Origin: Microbacterium bovistercoris
Lineage (GTDB): Bacteria > Actinomycetota > Actinomycetes > Actinomycetales > Microbacteriaceae
NCBI RefSeq assembly: GCF_003387575.1
Contig: NZ_QUAB01000016.1
Location: 1-64,000, forward strand
DNA: 64,000 bases
Direction of reading: 5' to 3'
In this document: piece after piece, positions 42,629-51,970 of the stretch
Numbering within the stretch: the first letter of the stretch is position 1
How the letters are laid out: each line of letters opens with the position of its first letter
Notes under the pieces: model-generated
The model's database searches: none
What the model was told of the DNA's origin: nothing
What the model saw: the letters and a program-made list of their open reading frames with translations, nothing else
Program-made: the position numbers and the translations under genes

Positions 42629-45600
42629 TCAGCGCACGGTCACCGTGATCGGCTTGGACTTCGTGGCGCCGGCGGCGTTCACCAGCTCCGCCACGTACAC
42701 GTACGAACCGGGCGCGCGACCGGTGACCTGGGTCACCGCGTGCTGGGCGTTCGGCGAGGCGGCGACGAGCTGCTGCTCGTCGATCAGCTCACCGTTCTCG
42801 TACAGCCGGTACGTCTGGCCGTTCGTGCCCCACCACAGGTCGGTGGAGACCGTGTACGACCCGTCCCTGTCCTTGTTGTCGTGGCTGACCACGGGCACCG
42901 CGGGTGCGGCATCCTTCACGACCACCGTGACCGACGACGTCTGCGTGACGCCGGCGGCGTTGATCAGCTCGCCGGTGTACTCGTACGTGCCGTTGGCCAG
43001 CCCCGACACCTGCACGGTGGCGGTCTGCGCGTTCGGCGAGTCCGGGGTCAGCGGCTTCGACGAGATCAGCTCGCCGTTCTGGTACAGCCGGAACAGCGCC
43101 CCGTTCTGACCCCACCACAGGTTCATCGTGACGTCGTACACACCGTCGGCCAGGCCGTTCGCCCATCCGCTGGTCGTCGACAGCACCGCTCTGCCGGGGG
43201 CCTGCTTCGCGCCGTCGTCGACGATCACGGTCACCTCGGCACTCGCCCTCGTGACCAGCCCCGCGTGGTTGACCGCGTTGACCGTCACCGTGTGCACCCC
43301 GGCGAGTCCGTCGAGGTCGATCGCGGCATCCGGCGACACCGGGGTGCCGTCGAAGGTCACGTCGAGGTTGCGCACACCCGACTCCGGGTCGGCCGCCGTG
43401 ACGCCGAGCTGCAGCGTCGCGGAGTCGGCCAGCACCGAGCCGTCCTCTGGTAGGCCGGACACGACCGGAGCGGACTCGTCCGCCGAGCCGGTGGGGGCGC
43501 CGGTGACCGCGATGTGCGGCGCGGTCGGCGTCTCCATGCCCTCGCCGAGGAAGAAGCTCGTCTGGGTCGGCTGGTTGTAGCCCGTGTTCTGCCACGCGAC
43601 CGAGAGCCGGTAGACCGGGTCGTGCATCAGCGTGCGGATGCGCAGATCGGTCTCGTCGGTGGTGGAGTAGATCCGCAGTTCGGAGGAGTCCTCCGAACGC
43701 CACGCGATCTCCTCGCGCCAGTCGCCGAACAGGTCGGCCTGCAGGTTCGGGTTGCCCTTCGTGTCGTTGTTCGACAGGGCACCGTCGGCCTTCAGGATCA
43801 CGTCGGACTGCTCGGTCTCCCAGTTCCACTTCGACACCGTCGGCACGCCCGTGCGGGTCGTGTCGTCGAAGTCGTGGTCGACGATCTCGCGCAGCGGATC
43901 ACCGTCGAACCAGGCGAGGAAGTTCGCCGCCGGGATCTGCTCGGAGATCAGCTCGCCGGTCGACGACTTCAGCTGACCGACGGGGGAGTTCCACGCGGCG
44001 TCGCCGCCGATGGCCCACCCCTCCGCACCCTCGTGCCGCGGGTCGATGTCGGCGGATGCCGCGCGGCCGGTGTCCCTCGTCGCGGGGATCGACCACAGCA
44101 CCTCACCCGTGCGGGCGTCGCGCATGGTGGCTCCGCGGTTGCCCGCGGCGTGCATCTCCTCGTGTGCGGCGAACACCTCGAGGCCGGGGCGCGACGGCAC
44201 GAGATCCGACACGTGCAGTGCGTCGCCGTGGCCGAGTCCGGTCGAATACAGCAGCTCGCCGTCGTCGTCCACCGTGGCCGAGCCGTACACGATCTCGTCC
44301 TTGCCGTCGCGGTCGACGTCGGCCACAGACAGGTTGTGATTGCCCATCCCGTAGAAGCCCTCGTTCCCGGCGTCGTTCGAGTCGAGCACCCAGCGCTGCG
44401 TGAGCTGCGCACCGTCGAAGTCGTACGCGGCCATCACCGCGCGGGTGTAGTACCCGCGGCTGAAGATCGCACTGGGGTGCTCGCCGTCGAGGTAGGCTGT
44501 GGCGGCGAGGAACCGGTCGACCCGGTTGCCGTAGGTGTCGCCCCAGGCGCCGACATCGCCGCGCGCGGGCACGTAGTCGACCGTGTCGATCACCTTGCCG
44601 GTGAGCCCGTCGAACACCGAGAGGTACTCGGGGCCGGTGAGCACGTAGCCGGAGCTGTTGCGGTGGTCGGCGCTGGCGTTGCCGATCGGCTGCCCTGTGC
44701 CGTCGATGGTGCCGTCGCCGGTCTTCATCATGACCTCGGCGCGGCCGTCGCCGTCGTAGTCGAACACCTGGAACTGGGTGTAGTGCGCTCCGGCGCGGAT
44801 GTTCACGCCGAGGTCGATGCGCCACAGCCGGGTGCCGTCGAGACGGTAGGCGTCGAGGTAGACGTTGCCGGTGTAGCCGGCCTGGGAGTTGTCCTTCGAG
44901 CGGGACGGATCCCACTTGACGATGAGCTCGTACTGGCCGTCTCCGTCGACGTCGCCGACGCTGGTGTCGTTGGCGCGGTAGGTGTACGGCTGGCCGTCCT
45001 TCGTGTAGGCATCGGCCGGCTTGTCCAGCGGCACGGACAGGTAGTCCCCGTCCTGAGGCGTGAACTCCTTCGTCTCGGTGGTCTCCTTGCCGTCCAGCAC
45101 CTTGGTGATGAAGTACGCGGATGCCGCATCGCCGGTCCTGTCGAGATAGTTCGTCGAGTCCGTGATCGGCTTGTCGGTCAGCCGCTTGCCGTCGCGGTAG
45201 ACGTGGAACGCCACCGCGTCCGGGTCGGTGCCCAGCATCCGCCACGAGATCAGGTTGCCGTCATCCGTCTTCACCGCGACGGGGGCGCGGTCGAGGTACT
45301 CGGCCTGCCGCTGCAGCACGGTCGCGGCATCCGTCTTCAGCTGCGCGGATGCCGCGCCGGCGCCGCCGGCGTTGACCGCGACGACCGTGTAGAAGTACGG
45401 GATGGTGGTCAGCACGTCGGTGTCGGTGTAGTGATTGCCGGTGGCGATGCCGACCAGGTCGCCCTGCTCGCCCTTCACCTCGGAGCGGAACACCAGGTCG
45501 TACAGCGCCGTGGACGGCTGAGCCCAGGAAATCTCGATCTCGCGCTTCTCCAGCCGCTCGACCGCCAGAGCGGCCGGAGCGGCCGGCACGGCGACATCCG

Positions 45601-48600
45601 GGTCGATGAACGACACCTCGACCGCCTTCGAGGGCACCGACTCCAGGCCGGTCTGGTCGACGGCCGTCACGGAGTAGGTGTAGTCGAGGCCGACGCGTGC
45701 GCCGGTGTCGGCGAACGACGCCTCGGTCGCGGTGCCGATCAGCACCGGCTTGGCGTCGAATGCGGACTGCCGGTACACGTTCCAGGTGACGCCGGACTCG
45801 GTGTCCCAGCCCAGCTGCACCTTGGGGGCGGCAGGGTTGGCGTCGATATCGGTCGCCTTCAGCCCGGTGGGTCCGAGCAGGATCGGCGTCACCTCGAGGC
45901 CGTTCAGGCGGGTGCCGGCCGCGGCGCCGTAGACGCGCACGTTCAGCTGCCCGTCGGTGACCAGCACCGGGCCGCGCACCGACTCGTTGACGGAGCCCTT
46001 GCCGGCGTTGCCGCTGCCGAAGGCGCGGCCCTCCAGGTCGAAGCTCGTCTTCGTCGAGCCGATCCAGTCGCCCGAGTAGGTCTTCACCGAGTAGGTGCCG
46101 TTCGGCACGTCGAGCAGGAACTCGCTCGAGTCGCCCGGCAGCACGAAGTCGCGCTGCAGGTCGTCCGCCGCGTCTCCGCGATCGCGCCCGGCGTTGGCCG
46201 CCAGTGCGGTGGCGAAGCCGTACCCGGCATCCTTCGTGTACCCGTCATCCGGGTTCACCTCGGTGTAGCCGGCCATCAGCGGGTTGCCGGCGAGCTGGAA
46301 GTCGAACTTCCACTTCGCCTGCTTGGTGGTGAAGGTCACGGCATCCGACGGGGCCGAGTCGCCGCGGCCGTTGGTCGCGATCACCCGGTAGCGGTAGGCG
46401 GTGCCCTCGGCCAGGCCCTGCACGATCGCGGAGTTCTGGGTGGTCGTGGTGACCAGGCTCCAGGACTGCTCCGGGTCGGCGACGGCCTGCCGCTGGATCT
46501 TGTAGATGTCGGCAGTGGTGGACGCCTGCCACTGCAGCACGGCCCCCGCGTTCGAGATCGACCCGGCGACCAGGTGCTGCGGTGCGTCCGGCACGGCGGC
46601 CGGCGGGGCGATGTCCGTCACCTTCGCGGCGAGCGGGTCGTCGAGGTGCACGACGTCCTGCGCGATCAGGCGGGCCATCTGGATGGCGCCGTACTCCTGG
46701 AAGTGCGTGTCGTCCTGGGTGCCGGAGGGACGGTTCGGGAAGATGCCCGGGTCGACCCAGAGGAACACGGCCTTGGCCGCCTCGGCCCCGATCTCGTCGA
46801 TGTACGCGCGGCTGGAGGCCGAGAGGTCGACCAGCAGCACGTTCTCCTCGGCGGCGAGCTCCTTCATCTTGGCGACGTACTCGGGGAAGCTCACGTTCGC
46901 GAGTCCGGTCTCGGCGTTGAAGCTGCGCCGCGAGACCGGGGTGACCAGCACCGGGGTGGCGCCGCGCTGCCGCGCGCCGTTCACGTACGTGCGCAGATAC
47001 TCCTTGTAGTCCGTCGGACTCGCGTACCTGTCGTCCACGCCCTGGGTGGCGTCGTTGTGGCCGAACTGCGTGAACAGGTAGTCGCCGGGGCGGATGCCGC
47101 GCAGGATGTCGTCGAGCCGGCCCTGCGTGATGAAGTTCTTCGACGAGCGGCCGCCGATCGCGTGGTTGCTGAAGGCGACGTCGTCAGCGAAGAACCGGTC
47201 GATCATCTGGCCCCAGCCCGCCTGCGGGGCGTAGGCGGACGCGTCGTAGGTCTGCACGGTGGAGTCGCCGGCGATGAAGACCGTCGGGATGGCGCCGGCG
47301 AGCCGCTTCGGCTGACGGATGATCGTCAGCGCGTCGAGGGCGGCGGCGGTGCCGGCGACCTGCAGCGTGAGGCGTCCGTCGACGAGGGCGATCGGGAACG
47401 CCATCTCGAGGTGCTCACCGGCGGGCTTGTCGGTGGCCTGCACCTTCGCGATGCCCTCCGCCGTGATGGCGATGTTCGTGGCGGCGGTGTCGTCGCCGGC
47501 GATCAGCTGCACGGTGTAGTCGCCGGCGCCGAGCTGCACCTCGAAGGTGCCGCCCTGTGCGGCGACGAAGTCGGACCGCAGCGGGTCGTCGCCGCCCCGG
47601 TCGATGTCGGCGGGGGATGCCGTGGGCGCGGTGCTGAAGCCGTAGCCCCAGGCGTCGTCGAACCCGGTGCTCGAGAGCACCGGGAGGGCGCCGTCGGCCA
47701 CTGCGCCCGGGCCGAAGTCGAAGGTCACCGAGTCGCCGGCCGGCAGCGGCGCCGGGGCCGTGTAGACCGCGGAGGTGACGGCGTCGGAGGCCGGGGAGGT
47801 ACCGGCGGCGTTGCGTGCCAGCACGCGGTACGACCACTGCTGGGACGTGTCTGCGGCATCCGTGTACGCGGGCGCGGTGGCCGTCGCGACGTCGGCGAAG
47901 GCGCCGTCGGCGCCCGCGCGCTGCACGACGTATTCGTCGGCGTTCGGCGTGAGCGACCAGGTCAGCGCGACCCCGGATTCGGTGACGCGGGCGACGGCGA
48001 GGTCGGCGGGGGCGGCGGGGATCTCGAGCTTCGGGATGACGCCGCTGAGCACCTGCTCGGCGCGCGGCGAGACGCGGTCGTAGGCGCTCACCGCCTCGAC
48101 CGTGTACGCGTACGAGCCGCCCGCGGCGACGTCCTTGTCGGAGTACGTCGTGCCGTCGGTCTCGGCGATCTGCGCGAAGTCGCCGGCTGCGCCGTCGGTC
48201 ACCGGCGCGCGCAGCACGCGGTAGGTCGCGGCGGCGTCGGATGCGGTCCAGCCGAGGTCGACGCTGTTCCAGGCGACGCGGGTGACGGCGAGACCGGCGG
48301 GAGCGGCCGGCGTCACCGGCGCGACCACCAGGCCGTTCACGTAGGCGCCGAGCCCGGAGCCGGTGAAGCCCACGTTCAGCTGGCCGTCGGTGACGACGAC
48401 ACGGAAGGTCTGCGTGGTGGTGGCCGCCTTGTCGGTGGTCATGCGGGTCTGCGCGGTGCCCTCGAGCGACATCGTCGCGTTCGTGCCCGAGGTGCCGGCG
48501 AGTGCGTCGCCGATCGACACCGTCACGTCGTACTCGCCGGGGGCGACGTCATCGATCGTGAAGGCCCAGTCGGTGCCTGCCACGAAGTCCTCGGCGACGG

Positions 48601-48907
48601 GGTCGGCGGGCGTGCGGTTGCCGGTGCGGTCGCGATCGAACAGTGTGACGCCTTCGGGGACGGTGATGCCCCAGCCGATCTCCGCGGTGTACAGCGAGGT
48701 GGTGAGCACCTGCTGGTAGCCCTCGGCGACGGGGCTGGTCTTCGTCCCGAAGTCGAACCGCCACTCGTCCGGCGTCGCGGCGGCGGCGGGGAAGGCCGTC
48801 AGCGCGGTGCCGATCACGGCGGCGATGGCGACGACGGCGAAGGCACGGATGCCGCTGCGCCGCCGTTCTGGTCTGGGGGTTCGGTCGGGGTGCATGGACA
48901 GGTCCAC
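42629..48907 (-). CDS. Secreted rhamnogalacturonan acetylesterase (CE12) - rhamnogalacturonan lyase (PL11) fusion
   Basis: The product is about 2092 residues from GTG 48907, with AGGAGG 4-5 bases upstream. A Sec signal ends near ALTAFPAAA. Three copies of a galactose-binding-like module (FDFG..., then DRxxD, then DF) lie at about 45-185, 385-535 and 860-1010, with fibronectin III repeats between. A CE12 acetylesterase occupies about 540-755: FIAGDSTVQTYD, GGRSSKNF, QFGHNDATQG, QDDTHFQEYGA form the Ser, Gly, Asn and Asp-His blocks. A PL11 beta-propeller lyase follows at about 1200-1795 (VGDVDGDGQYELIVKWDPS, FDYDGDGRAEVMMKTGDGT, MGNHNLSVADVDRDGKDEIV, DWREEIAWRSED). An Ig-like domain and two repeats with DLWWGTNGQTYRLYENGELI close it. 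It deacetylates and cleaves the rhamnogalacturonan-I backbone outside the cell. Confidence 0.93.
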   Translation of the reverse strand: MDLSMHPDRTPRPERRRSGIRAFAVVAIAAVIGTALTAFPAAAATPDEWRFDFGTKTSPVAEGYQQVLTTSLYTAEIGWGITVPEGVTLFDRDRTGNRTPADPVAEDFVAGTDWAFTIDDVAPGEYDVTVSIGDALAGTSGTNATMSLEGTAQTRMTTDKAATTTQTFRVVVTDGQLNVGFTGSGLGAYVNGLVVAPVTPAAPAGLAVTRVAWNSVDLGWTASDAAATYRVLRAPVTDGAAGDFAQIAETDGTTYSDKDVAAGGSYAYTVEAVSAYDRVSPRAEQVLSGVIPKLEIPAAPADLAVARVTESGVALTWSLTPNADEYVVQRAGADGAFADVATATAPAYTDAADTSQQWSYRVLARNAAGTSPASDAVTSAVYTAPAPLPAGDSVTFDFGPGAVADGALPVLSSTGFDDAWGYGFSTAPTASPADIDRGGDDPLRSDFVAAQGGTFEVQLGAGDYTVQLIAGDDTAATNIAITAEGIAKVQATDKPAGEHLEMAFPIALVDGRLTLQVAGTAAALDALTIIRQPKRLAGAIPTVFIAGDSTVQTYDASAYAPQAGWGQMIDRFFADDVAFSNHAIGGRSSKNFITQGRLDDILRGIRPGDYLFTQFGHNDATQGVDDRYASPTDYKEYLRTYVNGARQRGATPVLVTPVSRRSFNAETGLANVSFPEYVAKMKELAAEENVLLVDLSASSRAYIDEIGAEAAKAVFLWVDPGIFPNRPSGTQDDTHFQEYGAIQMARLIAQDVVHLDDPLAAKVTDIAPPAAVPDAPQHLVAGSISNAGAVLQWQASTTADIYKIQRQAVADPEQSWSLVTTTTQNSAIVQGLAEGTAYRYRVIATNGRGDSAPSDAVTFTTKQAKWKFDFQLAGNPLMAGYTEVNPDDGYTKDAGYGFATALAANAGRDRGDAADDLQRDFVLPGDSSEFLLDVPNGTYSVKTYSGDWIGSTKTSFDLEGRAFGSGNAGKGSVNESVRGPVLVTDGQLNVRVYGAAAGTRLNGLEVTPILLGPTGLKATDIDANPAAPKVQLGWDTESGVTWNVYRQSAFDAKPVLIGTATEASFADTGARVGLDYTYSVTAVDQTGLESVPSKAVEVSFIDPDVAVPAAPAALAVERLEKREIEISWAQPSTALYDLVFRSEVKGEQGDLVGIATGNHYTDTDVLTTIPYFYTVVAVNAGGAGAASAQLKTDAATVLQRQAEYLDRAPVAVKTDDGNLISWRMLGTDPDAVAFHVYRDGKRLTDKPITDSTNYLDRTGDAASAYFITKVLDGKETTETKEFTPQDGDYLSVPLDKPADAYTKDGQPYTYRANDTSVGDVDGDGQYELIVKWDPSRSKDNSQAGYTGNVYLDAYRLDGTRLWRIDLGVNIRAGAHYTQFQVFDYDGDGRAEVMMKTGDGTIDGTGQPIGNASADHRNSSGYVLTGPEYLSVFDGLTGKVIDTVDYVPARGDVGAWGDTYGNRVDRFLAATAYLDGEHPSAIFSRGYYTRAVMAAYDFDGAQLTQRWVLDSNDAGNEGFYGMGNHNLSVADVDRDGKDEIVYGSATVDDDGELLYSTGLGHGDALHVSDLVPSRPGLEVFAAHEEMHAAGNRGATMRDARTGEVLWSIPATRDTGRAASADIDPRHEGAEGWAIGGDAAWNSPVGQLKSSTGELISEQIPAANFLAWFDGDPLREIVDHDFDDTTRTGVPTVSKWNWETEQSDVILKADGALSNNDTKGNPNLQADLFGDWREEIAWRSEDSSELRIYSTTDETDLRIRTLMHDPVYRLSVAWQNTGYNQPTQTSFFLGEGMETPTAPHIAVTGAPTGSADESAPVVSGLPEDGSVLADSATLQLGVTAADPESGVRNLDVTFDGTPVSPDAAIDLDGLAGVHTVTVNAVNHAGLVTRASAEVTVIVDDGAKQAPGRAVLSTTSGWANGLADGVYDVTMNLWWGQNGALFRLYQNGELISSKPLTPDSPNAQTATVQVSGLANGTYEYTGELINAAGVTQTSSVTVVVKDAAPAVPVVSHDNKDRDGSYTVSTDLWWGTNGQTYRLYENGELIDEQQLVAASPNAQHAVTQVTGRAPGSYVYVAELVNAAGATKSKPITVTVR

Positions 48908-49014
48908 GGTTCCTCCTCGGACAGCATTGGCAAGGGAGTCGGCCCGCTCCGCATCGCTGCGGCGCGGGCTCGGAACCGGGGCGCGTACGGACTCGGCCGC
49001 GGTGTGCGCGGAGT

Positions 49015-49075
49015 GGAAAACGTATTCCTGTCCGCGTCGTGACCGATCCTGGCACGGCGCGGGAGCGGTGCGCAA
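49015..49075 (-). promoter_or_regulatory. Promoter and LacI-type operator of the lyase gene
   Basis: On the minus strand TTGCGC (49075-49070) and CAGGAT (49051-49046) are 18 bp apart. GGAAAACGTATTCC (49015-49028, one mismatch from a perfect palindrome) lies about 11-24 bases after the predicted start point. The untranslated leader would be about 130 bases. Confidence 0.65.
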
Positions 49076-49090
49076 GGAAAAGTTGTTACG

Positions 49091-49140
49091 TTTCAATCTC
49101 GGCGCCGTGGTGCTAGAGTCTGGATCGGTAATCGTTTACC
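49091..49140 (+). promoter_or_regulatory. Orphan rightward promoter with LacI-type operator
   Basis: TTTCAA (49091-49096) and TAGAGT (49114-49119) are 17 bp apart. GGTAATCGTTTACC (49127-49140, one mismatch) lies at the expected start point. No gene on the plus strand follows. It points at the hairpin at 49170-49208. The whole stretch 48908-49415 is non-coding. Confidence 0.55.
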
Positions 49141-49169
49141 CACGTCGGGTCGTGCGATGCCCGCAGACC

Positions 49170-49208
49170 CCCGCCGCCGGCACGAATACGGACCGTTCCG
49201 GCGGCGGG
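49170..49208 (+). terminator. Hairpin downstream of the orphan promoter
   Basis: Perfect 11-bp arms CCCGCCGCCGG (49170-49180) and 49198-49208 enclose a 17-base loop. A transcript from the orphan promoter would end here after about 80 bases, so the region could encode a small RNA or be the remnant of a lost gene. Confidence 0.55.
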
Positions 49209-49274
49209 CCCCTGTCCTGCTGTGGGGACTGCTCGGCGCGGCCGCGATTCGCGTTCAGATCGCCGTCTCCCTTT

Positions 49275-49336
49275 GCTCCGGTCTCACCGCTTGCGGGTAC
49301 GCGGCACAGCACACCCGCATCGGTTGAGACCGGAAC
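49275..49336. repeat. Family A palindromic repeat
   Basis: This 62-bp copy runs from GCTCCGGTCTCA to TGAGACCGGAAC with inner arms GCTTGCGGGT and ACCCGCATC. It lies 80 bp beyond the 3' end of the GH35 gene at 49416 (minus strand). Confidence 0.8.
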
Positions 49337-49415
49337 TGACGAGAGTTGCGACGTGGACGGGCGGCGTGCGGTGGGTGGTCAGCGTGCGGTCGGCGGGCAG
49401 CGACCCGGAGTGGGC

Positions 49416-51743
49416 TCAGCCCACCGGCATCCACTCGTCCCGCGTGCGCAGGACGACGGCGTCGACCGCGCAGAGCACGCCGTCGGATGTCTTCTGCCGG
49501 CCGCGCGCGGACGGCGGCAGCCACACCGTGCTGTGCACGGACAGCGGCAGCACCTGCAGCGTCACGCGGCTGCCCGGCGCCGCGCCGACGTCGCGCAGCG
49601 ACACCGACCAGCGTGTGCCGTCCCAGAAGCGATCGTCGACGGTTCTGCCGTCCACGCGCAGCTGCCCGACGTCGCCGGCCCAGTCGATGTCGAGCACGGC
49701 ATCGCCAGACCATTCGCCGAGTCCGAGCTCGAAGACGCCGGCGAGGTCGTCGAAGACTTCTGGTGCCGGTGCACGATGCCGCTTGCCGCCGAAGCCGTAG
49801 TCGGCGGGAGGAGCTCCGGCATCCCGCATCCGCCGGACCTCGACGTGCCGGGGCGGGACGGATGCCGGCACCGGCAGGACCTGCCAGCCTGCATCGCGGT
49901 CGAACCGCCGTAGGCGCGATGCGTCGCGGACGCGCACGTCGCGGCCGTCCCAGGCCAGCTGCCCGTCGCAGTCCCAGAGGGTGTCGCCCAGCAGCCAGGC
50001 ATCCGTCGGGTCGGCCAGCAGCACCACGGTCGCGGAGCCGAACCGGTGGATGCCGGGCTCGATCTCTCGCGGAGGCTCGCCATCGATCGCGATCTCGGCG
50101 GGGATGCTGGGGTCGGCGACCAGCACGAGGACGTCGCCCGGCAGCAGCGCGTACGCCGAGGCCGTGGCCCAGCGCAGCAGGCTCTGCCCGACCCGCAGCC
50201 CGATCGGCCAGCGGGCGAGGGTGCCCGGCAGGATGTCGACGGGCCGCGACGGCAGCACGACCGCACCGTCGTTCTCCGTTTCGATTCGCGCGATCTGCGG
50301 CATTTCGTCGGGAGAAGCCGCAGGTTGCGCGATTCGAAACCCCGGAGGGTGGGGCAGCCCCACCCGCAGCTGCACGTCGCGCACGAGTTCGACCTGCTCG
50401 TGCGGGCGGTGGTGCGAGATCACCACGAACCCGGACTCGCCGTCGGCGCGCAGCGCCCAGCGCAGCGTCTCGAGGTCGTCGGCGTCGCGCGGACGGTCAT
50501 CGGGCAGCGACGACGACATGCCGCCCAGCTGCGCCCCGAACGATGCCAGGAACGCGTGCTGCGCACGCAGCTCCGCGGCGGACGGATGCAGATCGCCGGA
50601 CTCTCCGATCGGGGCGTGGAAGTCGTAGCCCCACTCGGGCAGATCGTTCGGATACCCGGTGTCCTGGGTCTCCTGCATCCGCGCCACCGGGTTCCGGCCG
50701 CCGGCGAACATGTAGTAGCCCTGCCAGGCCGAGCCGTTGCCGATCTTCACGTGCGCGAGTGCGGCGACATCGCGCGCGGACAGCACCGGACGGCGGTGAT
50801 AGGCCGCGGCCATGCCGGAGCCGAGTTCGCAGGTCGCGGGCGGGAAGCCGTGCAGCTCGGCGGTACCGGGGGAAGCCGCGCCGGCGGCAGCCTCACCGGA
50901 GGATGCCGCGAATCCCTGCGCCGCGCGCACGTCGGCGCCCACACCGGGGTCGTCCCACTCATGCGAGGGCAGGAAGTGCGCGCGGAACGACGGGTCCCAG
51001 CCGTCCTCCGGATCGGCCCAGAATCCGTCGGCGTAGCCGCCGAACAGCGGCACCACCTCGCCCGCCGGCAGCTGTGCGCCGCCCCAGGCGGTCGCGGTCC
51101 ACAGTGGCGCCGACATCCCGGCCTCGCGCGCGAGCCTCTTGAGGGTGACGAGGTGCTCCGGCCGGTCGTAGAGCTCGTTCTCGAGCTGGATCGCCACGAT
51201 CGGGCCACCGGGGCGTGCCCGTCCGTCCAGCGCCGCGGCGAGCTGCCCGAACCACTCGCGCACCAGTTCCAGGTAGGCCGGGTCGTCGCTGCGATGCTGC
51301 ACGGGCAGCCGCTGCACCCAGTCGGGGAAGCCGCCGTTGCGCGACTCACCGTGCGCCCACGGGCCGATGCGCAGCACGAGCTCGAGTCCGGCATCCGCGA
51401 CCTCGTCGACGAACGCGCCCACGTCGAGCGCACCGTCGAAGCGCGCCTCACCACGGGTCGCGGAGTGGTGGTTCCAGAACACGTACGTCGAGGCGAGCGT
51501 CACGCCCGCAGCGCGCAGCTGCCGCAGCCGCTCGGACCAGCGCTCGCGCGGCATCCGGCTGAAATGCAGCTCGCCCGAGACCGGGACGATCGGCACGCCG
51601 TCGCGCAGCACGGCACGGTCGGTGAGGGTCAGTCCGTGGGCGGCGTCTCCGGGTGCCGGCAGTGCGCTCGGCACGGCCGGGCCGGGGAAGGGACGATGCG
51701 TGACTGTCAGGATGCCGGTGGGGTCGCTGCTCTCGATGGTCAT
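49416..51743 (-). CDS. GH35-type beta-galactosidase (long form)
   Basis: The product is 775 residues with no signal peptide. The N-terminal TIM barrel carries PVSGELHFSRMPRERWSERL, VFWNHHSATRGEARFDG, LRIGPWAHGESRNGGFPDWV, and the acid/base Glu in VAIQLENELYD. The probable nucleophile Glu lies in ATCELGSGMAAAYHRRP. C-terminal beta-domains follow, ending in QVLPLSVHSTVWLPPSAR. This branch of GH35 is found in pectin-degradation loci and acts on galactose side chains of imported oligosaccharides; the exact linkage is not visible. It follows the serine hydrolase gene after a 227-bp gap. Confidence 0.87.
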   Translation of the reverse strand: MTIESSDPTGILTVTHRPFPGPAVPSALPAPGDAAHGLTLTDRAVLRDGVPIVPVSGELHFSRMPRERWSERLRQLRAAGVTLASTYVFWNHHSATRGEARFDGALDVGAFVDEVADAGLELVLRIGPWAHGESRNGGFPDWVQRLPVQHRSDDPAYLELVREWFGQLAAALDGRARPGGPIVAIQLENELYDRPEHLVTLKRLAREAGMSAPLWTATAWGGAQLPAGEVVPLFGGYADGFWADPEDGWDPSFRAHFLPSHEWDDPGVGADVRAAQGFAASSGEAAAGAASPGTAELHGFPPATCELGSGMAAAYHRRPVLSARDVAALAHVKIGNGSAWQGYYMFAGGRNPVARMQETQDTGYPNDLPEWGYDFHAPIGESGDLHPSAAELRAQHAFLASFGAQLGGMSSSLPDDRPRDADDLETLRWALRADGESGFVVISHHRPHEQVELVRDVQLRVGLPHPPGFRIAQPAASPDEMPQIARIETENDGAVVLPSRPVDILPGTLARWPIGLRVGQSLLRWATASAYALLPGDVLVLVADPSIPAEIAIDGEPPREIEPGIHRFGSATVVLLADPTDAWLLGDTLWDCDGQLAWDGRDVRVRDASRLRRFDRDAGWQVLPVPASVPPRHVEVRRMRDAGAPPADYGFGGKRHRAPAPEVFDDLAGVFELGLGEWSGDAVLDIDWAGDVGQLRVDGRTVDDRFWDGTRWSVSLRDVGAAPGSRVTLQVLPLSVHSTVWLPPSARGRQKTSDGVLCAVDAVVLRTRDEWMPVG

Positions 51744-51970
51744 TCCGCCCGCTCCGTCTTCACTGCCCAGGGCTTCAAGTCGCTCTTCGACCCGTTGCCC
51801 TTCCCCACGCCGCCCTCAGGTCGCACTTCGTCCCGCTTCCCGGCGCTCGGAGCGCGCCGCGCGCGCCGCATCCGTGCGCCGAGTGAGCCGGATGCCGCCG
51901 ACTGCACCGCTTGCAGACGTCGACACGCGGTGCGCTCGTCGCTTACCGGTGCACTCGGCGACCGCGCCGC
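51744..51970. other. Non-coding gap with a decayed family B repeat
   Basis: The 227-bp gap contains GGTCGCACTTCGTCCCGCTT near 51824, matching the left arm of the hairpin at 42571. There is also a GGTGCGCTCG/CCGGTGCACTCG word pair near 51930-51955. No gene or clear promoter is seen. Confidence 0.45.

Noticed and set aside
43514..49042. Very long open frame (about 1840 codons) on the plus strand opposite the lyase gene
   Set aside because: It is Arg/Gly/Val/Ala-rich with no domain, lies wholly antisense to a gene with clear CE12 and PL11 motifs, and is a typical high-GC third-position shadow.
48908..49096. 62-residue N-terminal extension of the lyase from TTG 49096
   Set aside because: It passes through the predicted promoter and operator. 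GTG 48907 has AGGAGG and is followed directly by a signal peptide.
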